DNA of 64,000 nucleotides, taken from the NCBI GenBank assembly GCA_018136815.1, contig CM030934.1:6433698-6497697 (forward strand), given 5' to 3'. Numbering within the stretch: position 1 is the stretch's first letter; each line of letters begins with the position of its first letter. The notes under the pieces were generated by a model that was not told where the DNA came from, searched no databases, and saw only the letters and a program-made list of their open reading frames with translations. Positions 9,431 through 20,736 of this stretch are shown in pieces. This DNA comes from Isochrysis galbana. Its lineage: Eukaryota > Haptophyta > Isochrysidales > Isochrysidaceae. The position numbers were made by a program, and so were the translations under genes.

Positions 9431-9882
9431 ATGAAGCCCGGACACCTCTCACTCACTGCTCACTGCATTGTTTTACACATCCACGTTATTTATTTGATAA
9501 AGCGAAGCGCCGAAATCGGGGCTTCAGCTTTCTGACCTATTTTGGTCCCAAAACATGCTTAGTTTGTCGATAAATGTGGTACTGAGGCTATAGCATTGTG
9601 TCTCGGTCTCGGCAACCCCCCTGGCCTCAGCCACCAGCAGGTGGCCCGCGCTTGAAGCTACCAAGAGAAAATCTAAAAAAAGCCGACTGGAAGCGCCAAT
9701 TTCGGCGCTGCGGCAGTAAGGAGTTAAAAACTGCTTTCAGCGCCACGAGAAAACGACGAGCCCCTGTCTCAGCCGACGCATCTTCCAAATACACGGCCAT
9801 AATTTATCTAATAATCGGGGCACAAACTGAGATGGCTAGCCCGCCCCCCTTCCTACTTCTACGAGCTATTCCCCTCTTCTCT

Positions 9883-9932
<50 letters not shown>

Positions 9933-9977
9933 CGCCCCCCTCCCCCCCCCCTCCCCCCCCCCCCCCCCCCCCCGTCA
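9431..9977. other. intergenic, ending in a (TC)n-(C)n tract
   Basis: No gene is visible. The last 90 bases before the next start codon are a CT dinucleotide run (about 9885-9930) followed by nearly pure C up to 9974. This is probably the 5' UTR or core promoter of the ankyrin/HECT-like gene, and seven genes here share this kind of tract. Confidence 0.6.
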
Positions 9978-12900
9978 ATGTTTGGCGTGAAGCGCGACCC
10001 CTCCGCCGAGTCGTCGTACAGCTCCCTGACCTCTCTCGTGGAGCTTGGCCAGGTCACCGCAGTCGAGTCAGCTTTGCGTGCGCTCCGCCACCCCTCCGCG
10101 CCCCTCAATCTCGCCGGCCGCCCCCCCATCCTCCACAAGGCTGCCGCCACCGAACACAGAACACCGATCCTCTCACTCCTTCTCTCCTTCAAGGCAGACG
10201 TCGAGCTGGCAGATGGGGCGGGAACGCGCGCGCTACACGTGGCAGCGCGCTCCGACACCGCGGGTGCGATCGAACTACTGCTCGGCGCGGGAGCGCACGT
10301 GGATGCGCAGAGGACGAGCGGCGCGAGCGCAATCTACCTGGCGGCGCAGAGCAACGCCTGCCGCTCGCTATCAACGCTGCTGGGCGCGGGCGCCAAGGTA
10401 GACCTTCCGAAGGAGGGTGGCTTCACGCCGCTCATGGTGGCAGCGATGCGCAACCACGCCGGCGCTGTCGCGATGCTGCTTCATGGGGGCGCGCAGCCCG
10501 ACCGCGCATACGATGTCGCCGACCGGTGGACCGCGCTCATGCTTGCTGCATACTTCGGCCATCTTGAGGTGCTGAAGGAGCTCTGCGAGGGTGGGGCGAG
10601 CCTGCGGCTTACCGACCCGGCTGGCCGCACCGCGCTCGACATCGCGCGTGCCGCAGGCAACGATGCAGCCGCTGCTCTGCTCGCTGAACGTGAGGAAGAG
10701 GAGGCGCATGCGAGTGAAGCTGCCGCGCGTGAGAGCCTCCTCCAAGAACTACAGTGGCTGGCGCCCGAGCAGGGCTCGCTCGAGATGGACCCGTCCAGCC
10801 TCGATCGGCTGCGCGCTCTCATCGATGGTGCAGCGAAATCACCCGACCCTGGCGGCGGTGTGCACGCTGCCGTCTCGCGGCTACATGCGCACTGCACAAT
10901 CATCGCGAGTACACTGCTGCCTGCGAGCAAGATGGCATCGGAAGTCTCTAAGTATGATGCGGACACCGCCCGCCTGGAGGAGCAAGTCTCGGAGGCACGT
11001 GCATCTTATGACACCGCCGTGCAGGCAGTGCGCGAAGCTTCCGCCGACAGCATTGCCGACGCGGCGGCAGCGCGCGAACGTGCGCGCCACGCCTATGTGC
11101 GCGCTCTCGGCACCTTGCACGCTAGGTACGACGAGCGCCAAATGCGCGCCGACAAGCTGGTGGCACTGCGGTCGAGGCTTCAAACTGAGGTAGAGGACCT
11201 CGGTGCCGGCTCCGGCGATTCGACCGGAGCCAAGTCACCTGTGAGCATGCAGGAGGCGCTGGGCAGCGCGGTGCCCGTCCTGCGCTGTGCGCTCGACCGC
11301 ATTGGCTCCGCACATGCAGAGACCGTCGCCGCGATGGCGGCGCTCGAGCGTGCACTCCAGCAGGAGCACGAGGCTGTCGAGGCACTCGAACGCCCTCTCG
11401 CCGAGGCCGTTGAAGCCTGCGCAGCCGCATCGCAGGAGAGCATGCACGAGCTGCTGGCGGGCGACCCCAAGGCTGAGATGAAACATCTCAGTGTGCTAAC
11501 CGCCTCAGTCGTCTCGCAGGCGCGTGCCTCACGCATTGCGGCGAGCGTGCCTGGCTGCGGTGAGATGGCCGGACACATGTCCCGCCGCCTGCTGGGCCAG
11601 TCGTGCCAGATACGCGTTTTTGGCCAGCGACGCCATCGCCGGGGCTTCTCACCGGATGCCCACCTAATACGCCTTGCGGCGCAAATCATCAACTAGGCGA
11701 TAGGCGGGTGTGCCATTGCTACAAACTCATTGCCCGCTCTCACCCAACCCTCCAACACTGCGCAGGAACGCCAGCTGGAGCACGGCGCCTCGGTGCTCGC
11801 AGAGGCCTCGCACGCCATCAGTGTCCTCAAGGCCCTCGGCGATCGGCGCATGCAGGTGCGTTTTGGATTCCCCTGGTGGTGATGAGGACACGGAACTGCA
11901 CTGCGGTCGTTGTCGCGGCGGTCGCGACGGCAAGCTACACTCAAGGGGACCGACTGGAGCCGCCGCCAAACGCCTTTCTCGGGCTACTTGTCCGCCTTGT
12001 GCTCTTTGCCAACGCCCTCCCTTGAACCAATCCCCCGACGCCCGACAGCTTGAAGACCGGATCGACGAGCTCAGGTTGGAAGAGTCCAAGGCTGTTCGGC
12101 GTAACGACACGGCTGAGGCAGCTCGCGTCGGAGCCAGGCGTATCGAAGCGCTGGAGGCGCTCGACTCCCTGGGGGCCGAGGCGGCAGCCGCTCGTGTCGC
12201 CCTGTTTGACCCGGTACTCATGCAGCTTTTTCCCGAAGTGGCGCGGTCGGGGGCCCTCAGTGCGGGCCAAGACTCCATCACCACCGAGCCGTCGGCAGGC
12301 ACAAGTTGGGCCGGTCTGAACAGCGTATTGCTTGAGGGCGTGCGGCGCTCCCACTTCGAGCTCGGCGAGGAGGTGGCCAGCGGCGTTGGCTGGCGCACAC
12401 TCGCAGTGCACCCCGTTGGGCAGGCGGCGGGTGCGGCGCTTCCGTCGCTGGTCGATGGCGAGCTAGCTCTTACAGAACTCCAAATGGGTCGGTCGGTCAC
12501 CTTCGAGTCTACCCATGCCAAACTTGCCGCGTTGCACTCGCCTCTGCTTCCCCCTTGCTCCATATTCTTCGATGCCGACATCCCACCTATCACGTTTGCG
12601 ATCTCCACCGCCCCTCGCGCGCCCTCACTGCGCGGATGGCTCTCGGCGACTAGGGCTGCAGGCGTCGGCACAGCACGCGATGTCCTAGGAGATTTAAGTG
12701 TGCGAATGGCCCCCGTGTTGAGCGCCCTCGCCACGCTCCACCGTTTGGGCATTTCCCACGGCAGCCTCGCGCCAGAGGCTGTCATCACCGATGGTGACGG
12801 TCGCGTGCTGTACCTCTCCCGCATCGGATTTCCCAACGCTGCCGCTGGGGGCGGGCCCTACGTGTCGCCGGAGCTCCTTCACGACCCAGCCGCGGCTCTC

Positions 12901-14602
12901 TTGTGGCCGCTTGCGGCTGACGCTTGGGCGGTTGGTGTGATGATGGTCGAAGCGCTCAGCGGCGAGACGCCGCGGTGGAATGCCCAAATGAGGCGCCTCG
13001 AGGCTTCGACGAGCGGGCAGCCTCTGGAACCTCCGCCCGGACCTCGACCCGAGTGCGCACTTGCTCCCAGCCCGCAGTATTGCTTGCCTGCCCGTACGAT
13101 GCGTACCTCACAGCGACGTGCCGCACGCCGGTCGTGCTTGGTTCCACACCTTCCGCGTGTTTAAGCACCCCCATCACTCTCCTCGCTCTGCTAGCAGGCC
13201 TGAGCTTCTTGATCTTACTTGGGATCTCATCAGCTCGCTCACCGACCCCGACCCCGCGAAACGGGCCACACCAATCCTCGCTCTCGCGCATCCGTTCTTT
13301 GTGAAGGTGCACCCACATGCGAAGGTGCATCCACAGGATGGCCTCATCAGTTTCGCAGCCGATGCGGCCGCCGCAGCAATACTCGCGATACGCGCGGCTG
13401 AAGACGGGATGGCTGAAGGCGACAGAGCCGATGCCCACACAGGCAATGATTGTTGTATTTGTGTGCGTGCGCGAGGCGGAGGAGCAAAGGCGCTGGCAGA
13501 GGACATGCTGCAAGCGGCGCCTCGCATGAACTCCGTGACTGAGCTCTCCTTTGTGGACGAGAATGGGACTCGTCGCCCCGCCGGTCAACTGCTCGACCGA
13601 TTTTTCGAGACGGTAGGGGAGGCGCCCGCCGCACTCTTGTGCATGGTCGAGCCGGGCTGTGCGATGCTGCCGGTGAGTGGGGAACTCTCCGCCAGCGATG
13701 AGGCGCGGTTCGAAGCACTTGGCCGCATCCTTGGCTACGCTGCACTCCGACGTGCGCATGTGCGACTCCCTCTCTCGCTCCCCCTGTTCGTCTACTTGAC
13801 TACGTCAACCGGCAAAGACCCAACCCCACAATGCGCCAGCGAGGCAATCGCTCTCCTTGCCAGCGTCGCGCCCGCCACCGCGCATCGGCTGCGCCGCATT
13901 CTCGCCAAGCGTTGGGGCCTTACACCAGCCCCGCTGCCTCCTGCTCTTGCCGCCTGCTTTGGCGACCCCGCACACCCAGCCTCCCATCAGCCTCCTACGG
14001 GCGTGCAGCCCACCCTCGTCGCTCCACTGGCGGCATTGAAGCCTGTTGTCGTTCCACGCGCCATCTCGGACGCGACCAAGGAAGCGCGCGTCGTTGCCGC
14101 TGTTGGTGCACTACTCTTCGACAGCCGTGCGAGCTCGCTGGGTGCCTTGCGACGCGGCATGGATTCGTTTCTCGGCGGCAAATTGCTGGAGGAATTATCT
14201 GCTGAAGCCCTCGCGTTGCGCTTAGTTGGTTCGGAACCTCTGCCACCCATGCAGCTGACACCACAACCGCGTGTTCCTTGCTCATTTACCTTTCACGGGC
14301 CCGACTGGGATGAGCCCACTTTCTTGTCCACCTATAAGACATGGCTTGGGACGTACGCCAATAAGTTGGCAGCAGCGGCAAGCCACCCCGTCATCCACAT
14401 CGGCGCGCCGTCCACCTACGCGCGGCTTCTCCTCCGCCTCTTTGGATGCATGACAGGCTCTCCACTTGTGTCGCGAGGGCCCATCTGCGTGCTACCGGGA
14501 TCCTCCGATCGAGCAGAGCTTGTCATCGATGCGGGCCAGCTCTTCCTGCCTGCCGCTTCGTCGCAAGATGAGTTCAACGAGAGGATGGACAAATCTATCT
14601 GA
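9978..14602 (+). CDS. ankyrin-repeat / kinase-like / HECT-like multidomain protein, 4 exons
   Basis: About 1,350 residues from exons 9978-~11546, 11766-11852, 12049-13052 and 13198-14602 (TGA). The last two joins keep frame exactly (phase 0, then phase 2). The exon 1 donor is uncertain (11547 fits the frame; 11560 has the better GTGAG consensus). Exon 1 encodes about six ankyrin repeats (residues ~45-235) and then helical coiled-coil. Exon 3 resembles a protein kinase lobe, with HGS in place of HRD, SRIG in place of DFG, and YVSPELL as the APE-like segment, so it is probably a pseudokinase. Exon 4 finishes the kinase fold (LTDPDPAKRAT...HPFF) and continues into a HECT-like region (FEALGRILGYAL-type helix, RRGMDSFLGGKLLEEL, CMTGSP, then LFLPAASSQDEFNERM). 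The HECT catalytic cysteine expected after the LP-x-S segment is absent. A ligase scaffold without catalysis is my inference. Confidence 0.75.
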
Positions 14603-16420
14603 CGTCCACCATGCGACTGTGCCACGAGCCGTTCGCCGTGCCGTCACTCGATTTGGCGACTTCGTAGGGTAGTGTGCCCACCACTTTCGTCTTGGGAAGG
14701 ATGGGGTGTGCATGCATGCAGCATGTGTGTCCGTATAGGCGATTTGAATTAAATAACTTTAAAAACTTCTTAATTTTCTCACCACGCGCGCGGCCCTGCA
14801 ATAGCTATCTCGCAGCCACGCCCTCTTCATTCTTCACTCCCTCCTCCTGCCTTGCGGCTCAACCTACTTTTACAAGTGACAAGTGGGGATCGATGGGGGC
14901 CTCCCGCGCCCCCCTCACTCCATCGCAAACACTCCGTGGGTGGGCTTGCACAATCAACCTAAGGCCCTGCCTTTTGGCTCTTGCCATGGCCTATACTTCG
15001 GATTGCTTGGGTGGTCTCTTCCTAACCTATTGTCATAACAGAGGATAATGGGCCTCTCCCCTCTCCCCCCTCGTTACGCGCGCTCACACGCTCTACCCGT
15101 AAATAAAGAATTTGCGGTCGCGCGTCGCGCCCGCGGGGCCACGATATCTATCTATTCATCGGCTTGCCCAGAAATCACACTCCAATCCGGCGCCCAACCA
15201 AGGGCTAGTGCACCTGGGCCGGACCCCTGAAACCGAAGAAAAAGGGACGAGGGACGAGGGGGGGTAGGTGAAGAGTGCGAGGGAAGGGACGTAAGAGCGA
15301 TGTCGGTGGAGAGGTGGAGGTTACCTGGTAGCTATAGTAGGTGTCATTCCCGAATCTTCAGATGTTTCCCCCCCTCTTTGTAGGTCTAACGACTAACGAT
15401 CTCTAACTATCCATCACACTAGCTAGGGCCGCGCTAGGAGCGTCTCGCCGCCCCATCGCCCCATCGCCCCCCGTTCGCCGTTTGTCCGTTTGTCCCCAGT
15501 CTAAAATCCCAAATGGATTTGCCCGACCCAATCCAGAATATCATTCACCCGACTCCCGGCAGGGAAGAGGGCCAAAGCGCCGCGCTAGCCGCCGGTGCGC
15601 CGCCGGCGACGGAGTGGGAGTGGCTCAGAGCCCTCCGCTACGCTCGACTCGACATGGTCTTTGCGGGAGGTCGCTGCGGTTGCGTGGCGTCCGCCATGTC
15701 ATGATCGGCCGGCGCGGCGAGGTGGGAGGGAGAGGGGAGCGACGCGCGCTCCATGACCCTATCGTTTTAACGATAGTTGCTCATCATCTCTTACTTACCA
15801 TTTTCGCGTGTGCAATTTCGCGAGAAGATAGAGATGAAGGCATGCGGCATGCATAGTGCGGCGTACGTATGCTGTCGTTTTCACTAAACGACCGATACGT
15901 CGTTCCCCACACCTCAAAAGCGAAGCCAATGCACAAAAAGACGAGCAATAAGCACGGAGCACAGGAAGAACCAAGACAATAAAAGCAAGCATGGAAATCT
16001 AGGAGGCCGAACGGGGCATCGAAGAGCTAGTCATGGCCAAGGAGAGGCCTGATCAGGGCGCACCATCTTTGGATCACCCAGCTGTGAGCTCGCACTCACA
16101 GCATTCATAGCGGGTGACAATGAAAACATTACAGTATGCGAATCCCAGGAGTAAGCCATTCCGACTGGACCCCTCCAGACGATCTTAAAGGCCGCTAAAG
16201 ACGTGTAAGCTGCCCTTGAAGGTCCTTGGTAAGTACACGTGCATGCGTAGAGGTCAACGACTAGAGATCAACGACTCGAAGAAGCATGAAGGCAGGGCTG
16301 GCGAATCGCCTTGAGACAACGTCACGCCAGCAATTCGAGAAATGCTGGCTACACAATAGCAATATTGGAATACCCTCCTTTGGCCCAGTGCGCACGGGGC
16401 TAATTTGGAAAGGTAGGGAA
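14603..16420. other. intergenic with short dispersed repeats
   Basis: No convincing gene. The block at about 14760-14800 (with CTCACCACGCGCGCGGCCCT) recurs at about 49640-49680 and 51365-51405. About 15055-15145 (GCGCGCTCACACGCTCTACC) matches about 49935-50005. A 63-codon ORF at 15513-15704 follows a plausible leader but has no recognisable domain. It shares a 22-bp block (15584-15605) with 41484-41505, so it may be transposon debris. Confidence 0.5.
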
Positions 16421-19306
16421 TCACGGGGTTTCGGCAGCCTCTGCATCCGCGCTGCCTTCGGGCACCGGAGAAGGACCCAAAGTGAGCTTAGCTGGCTGAA
16501 GCTTGCCTTGCCTCACCGATCTCTCGATAACAGTACCACCCGGTGTATGGGTCGGGGTGTTCTGGCCGCCTTGAGACGGCTGAACGGCTTTGTTCGACCG
16601 GCGCCAGAGGTCGTAGGCAGCGTGCACGACGTCAGAGAGTGCTTGGCCCGTCTCTAGGCGAACATCATTCTTCAAGTACAGCCAAAGCGTTCGCTCCTGG
16701 TCCTCTTCGGGCACGTTGAGCTTTGACATATTTTCGCGTTTGTACCAATGCACCTTGTCCTGCAACTCCCCTTCCTCCTTGGGATTGTAGAACCCGACGC
16801 CCCATAGAGGATCATACACTTTCCACCACTTGCCGTAATGATCGCGCATTGTGCGCTCCTAATATGGGGAGAGGCGAGGTGGCATGGCATCTCGAGACGA
16901 GAGTTCCTTGGGTTCGTGGGCGAGCTAATGGAGGGCCTACCACACCGGATCCCGCGCATTGTAGCCAGCGTTCGCCACGCGAAAGGGTCGCATCGGTCGC
17001 ACTCACCTTTCCATGTGTAATGATGACGAGATGCACTGCCACCTCATGACTGTGCTTGTACACGTGCTCCTTCAGATCCTCCTTGACGTGTTCCAAGATG
17101 TCTGCCTTGAAATCCTCCGCACTCTTGTGCAGCAAGAGTGGAACTCCTGGATACTCCTCATCTGTCTGCCCATCTTCCCTTCCTCCCGTGTGCTCGCGCG
17201 AGGTGCACTTGGCGCCGCAGTTGAAGCAGAACTTCGCATGAACAGGAGTAGGCTCGCGGCACTTGCGGTTCGGGCAAAGCGGCAGGTGACAAATCTTGAA
17301 AGCACCTCCAATCTGCTTGTAAAAATTACGATTAAGGATCCGCGCATAGAGCTCACGAGCTGGCTTCATCTCCGGGTCAAGAGAGAGCCAAATTGGTTCA
17401 ATGATGGAATCCGTCAATTGAGCAAAGGAGATCGGGTCCAAGGCAGCATCAGCGAGCGTAGTGGGCTCGCCGTTGTCCCCGCGGAACTTGAAGTCGCATG
17501 CCAACTTCAAGACGTCCGTAATCATCAATTCCGCAACATTGGCCGTGTGGTGCTGATAGACAGTTTGGTGAAGTTTGGCGCGCATGTTGTGGATCTCGAC
17601 AATGTCACGGATCACTTTCATCTCGAAACAAATCTGTGAGAACCAGCACTCCAATGTGCGTTGGTAAGAAGCATGGCGCCAGCAACGATGCCTTGCAAGT
17701 ACCAGGTTCTATCAGATCGTGGGTCTCCAGCGTGTGAAATCCGGGACACAAGTTGACCAGGTGATCACACACGCAAAACGCAAACAATGCCGGGCGATGC
17801 ACACCTGGCTGTGCGGCCCGTGACCTTTCTTATCTTTTGCGGTGATCACGCGCGTAACCTCGAACAGGCGCGAGATCTCAAAGATCTTATCCGACCCTTT
17901 GAGCAAGTGATCGCGGTGGGCTCGTGGTTTGAGGGCGTCACCAATGGCACACACACACAGGCAACTCAACCACCAAATTGCAAGCCTCTACCATCCGCAG
18001 GCCGTCTCAATCATTCGGAAGCAACCATACGCCGAATCGAGGGCTAGCGCACCAAGACACGCCATGGAGTCTCTCAGCAAGTAGTCGAGTTTGTCAACGT
18101 CGAGCCCATTTCGCGAATTGGACACAATATCAAACATGAACCGTTTCGTAGGGTCCCGCCCCGTCCCCAGTGGCCATGGCTCATCTGGCTTCAGGCCACG
18201 AATGAGCTCCTTCACTAGCACCCGGTGTTCATCAGTAGTGACACCTACCGTGATACAGCATTGGGGTGGGAGGCAATATTGAACGGAGTTCAGACGATTT
18301 GCATTTGCGGAAGGAAAGGGCACGGCACAAATCGAGTGTTTTCACCTGTGCCCGCCGCAAAGTACTTCTCCAGCGGAATGCCATTGGAGTCAATCAAAAG
18401 ATCAAGCAGCTGCATGGACATGTCCTCATGGCTCCAAAATTGCAGCTGTCGTGCTCGGTGTAGAGCACGCTCCCGCTCCGATCCGTCCTCCATGGCGTTG
18501 GCGGCTTGTTCATCACAGTCGCCTCGCCACTTGACAAAGTGCTCAAACATGTGCGAGAAAGGGCCGTGACCCAGGTCGTGCACGAGTCCTACATGTGATG
18601 TTGCGATGGGCATGCCTCAGGCGCTACATTCACAGTAGGGCTCCTTGGAGGAGGAGGGGGCACACACCAGCTAGTCGAACGCAAAGCACATCGTCGTCAG
18701 TGATGTTGAGCTCAGGTTGTTGAACCCGTAAGTGAGTCATGAGCAAGCCAGCAAGATGAGATACACCTGACAAGCAATTAGTAAAGGGCGGGGCGTCAAT
18801 CCAGATGGACACTCGACCACACTGAGCAAGATCGCCCATGCACACATTACTTGCCACTGCCCACCTATCGAGTGTTCTTTGCGCGAATGCTTTGCAGACG
18901 GATAGACAAAGTTGCAAGCGCCGAGCTGCTGGATTCGATCAAGCCGTTGGAACTGTGGGGTGTCAATCACGGCAACCAGCAGAGGATCCAGCACTATTGT
19001 TCCGTGGACGCGATCGTGGATGCTCTTGCCCTTCTTGAGGGATGTGGGCTGCGTACAGAGCGGCTGCTGCACGAGCCCATCATGGCTTCCTTGGGGACGC
19101 ATGGGTGGCGTGCTAGCGAGGGGAGCGGGCGGGCGAGGGTTGTCAGTCTGCGACATGAGCACATCGTTGTCCTCCGCCCCTACGAACTGCGTCAGCATCT
19201 CCTCCTCCTCTCTTTCTTCCGAGTCCGGGCTGAGCTCGAACACCCGGCTTGCCGGAGCCGGCTCGTCTGGCCTGCCGCGCTTGCGGCCGGGCGTCGACGG
19301 CTCCAT
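16421..19306 (-). CDS. SAMHD1-like HD-domain dNTP triphosphohydrolase, multi-exon, with zinc-ribbon insertion
   Basis: Family function is dNTP hydrolysis, lowering nucleotide pools. Resolved exons are 19306-18865, 18766-18668, 18588-18346 and 18244-~17980. More follow, including one from ~17633 to ~17007 and a last one from ~16870 to the stop at 16421; the joins around 17980-17820 are unclear. All four HD metal ligands are present: EHSIG, VHDLGHGPFSH (H and D) and DVDKLDYLLRD. IDTPQFQRL and SNSRNGLDVDK are also family hallmarks. The C-terminal lobe is kept (HQTVYQHH, ELMITDVLKLAC). Between it and the final segment lies a Cys-rich zinc-ribbon-like insert (CPNRKC...FCFNCG, about 17200-17292) that I do not know from animal SAMHD1. 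The N-terminus is a short Pro-rich, acidic tail with a basic KRGRP; I see no SAM domain. The sense strand upstream is strongly C/T-rich. Confidence 0.85.
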
Positions 19307-19715
19307 GACGGGGCAAGTGACACAGAATGAGCAGAGCGAGCGGGCGCGCAGCGCGAGCGACAGTGGAGAAGAGAAGCGGGAGAGAGGCGAGTTGGGAGGG
19401 GGGCGGAGGAGGGGCGGAGAGAGAGAGGGGGCAGGAGGGAGAAGAGGAGGGCGGGGGGGGAGGGGGGGGGGCGGGGGGAGAGGGCGTGTCTCCTCGAAGC
19501 GCGCGAAACTGAGAGAGGGAGCTCCCAAACTTGAAATAGAAATAGACTAGAGTAAATGGAGTTGCTACTGAAAGATTGACATTGGTCTGTCTAATGTCTA
19601 AGTATCTATCAAACGGGCTCTTTGGTCGTCTTCATGTATGTGCAGGTGCGCATAGAACTGAGCTGTTCATACTTGGAGATACTACGGAACGCAAAGGTAC
19701 AGGAGGCCGTTTGCC
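19307..19715. other. upstream region of the SAMHD1-like gene
   Basis: The stretch 19360-19500 is almost pure G/A on the plus strand, hence C/T-rich on the sense strand of the minus-strand gene. The open frame running through it is an extension of the gene, not separate coding. No other feature is visible. Confidence 0.5.
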
Positions 19716-20186
19716 TAGATGGGAGATACAGGATACTATATTTGGGGGAGGGGCCAGATACAGCTGTATCTACTGTATCTGGGGGAGCCCCAGACCAGGA
19801 TACACACCACTTCTAGGCTTAAAATGGCGATTTTACCATTATAACTGTGCTTCTACTGTTCAAATAGGCGTTTTGCGGGTACGCCGTACGCCCGTACCCC
19901 TCCCCCCCCCCCCTACGCCCCCACCCCACCCCACCCCACCCCCCTAGCGCCGCTGGACATGGCTCCCAACCCCAATCCCACCAGGGCCTCACGCTTCGGG
20001 GCTGCGCGGCCTCCTGCGCGCGCGCCGCGCCTCCTACGCGCCCCGCGTAACGCGTAACCCCCCCCCCCCCGGTATTTGGACTGTATTTGTATCTAGCACC
20101 GTATCTGGCCGTATTATCTGGGAGTTGACCCAGATACAGCCGTATCTACTGTATCTGGGGGGCCGATGGTCCGTATCTCCCATGTA
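19716..20186. mobile_element. MITE-like inverted-repeat unit
   Basis: The left end reads CCTAGATGGGAGATAC and the right end is close to its reverse complement (GTATCTCCCATGTAGG). Just inside both ends are copies of GATACAGCTGTATCTACTGT-like blocks (ATACAGCYGTATCTACTGTATCTGGGG), themselves partly palindromic. The centre is low-complexity C-rich DNA plus palindromes around GGGTACGCCGTACGCCC. No transposase is present. A non-autonomous DNA element is my inference; target duplications are not clear. Confidence 0.5.
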
Positions 20187-20736
20187 GGAGAGCAAGAGCA
20201 AGAGCAAGAGTGAGAATAATAAGATTGAATATGAATAAGATTGAATAAGTATGGGGCAAGAAAGCTCGGGAAGCTTCTCATTCCTGTTTTCTTAGTGCTG
20301 TAGAAGGTAGAAGCTTTTCAGTCAAGTAGGGGTACAGTATGATCACAGGCGGTGGGACCGTGCACCCATACTGTACCCGGTAGCCGGTAGACACAACGAA
20401 CACGGCGGTCCCACAGCACTAAGGATAAACAACCAGCCCAGACAGACAAGAAAACTCTGACAGAGAGAGGAGAAAGAAGAGGAACGGAAGGGATCCGGCG
20501 GGGAGCGCGAGCGGCGGCACGGTCGCTGCAGGGCGAGACTACCCCGGCGAGAGCGCGACGCCTGCCGCCCAACCGCTACGGGAAGACGGCGGGGGACCCC
20601 CCGAGGGGGCCGAGTGGATGGCCCACCGCCCGTGATCATTGCCCTGAACTCAATCGTTCGCAAAGGGGGGTTGAGAAGAGGCAGCAGTTTGTTCTGATCG
20701 CTGCGTGCCTTCCAAACTACGCTTCTCCGGCTGCTA
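20187..20736. other. intergenic
   Basis: No gene seen. The block GGTCCCACAGCACTAAGG at 20408-20425 recurs at about 62148-62165, so part of this stretch belongs to a dispersed repeat. Confidence 0.4.
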
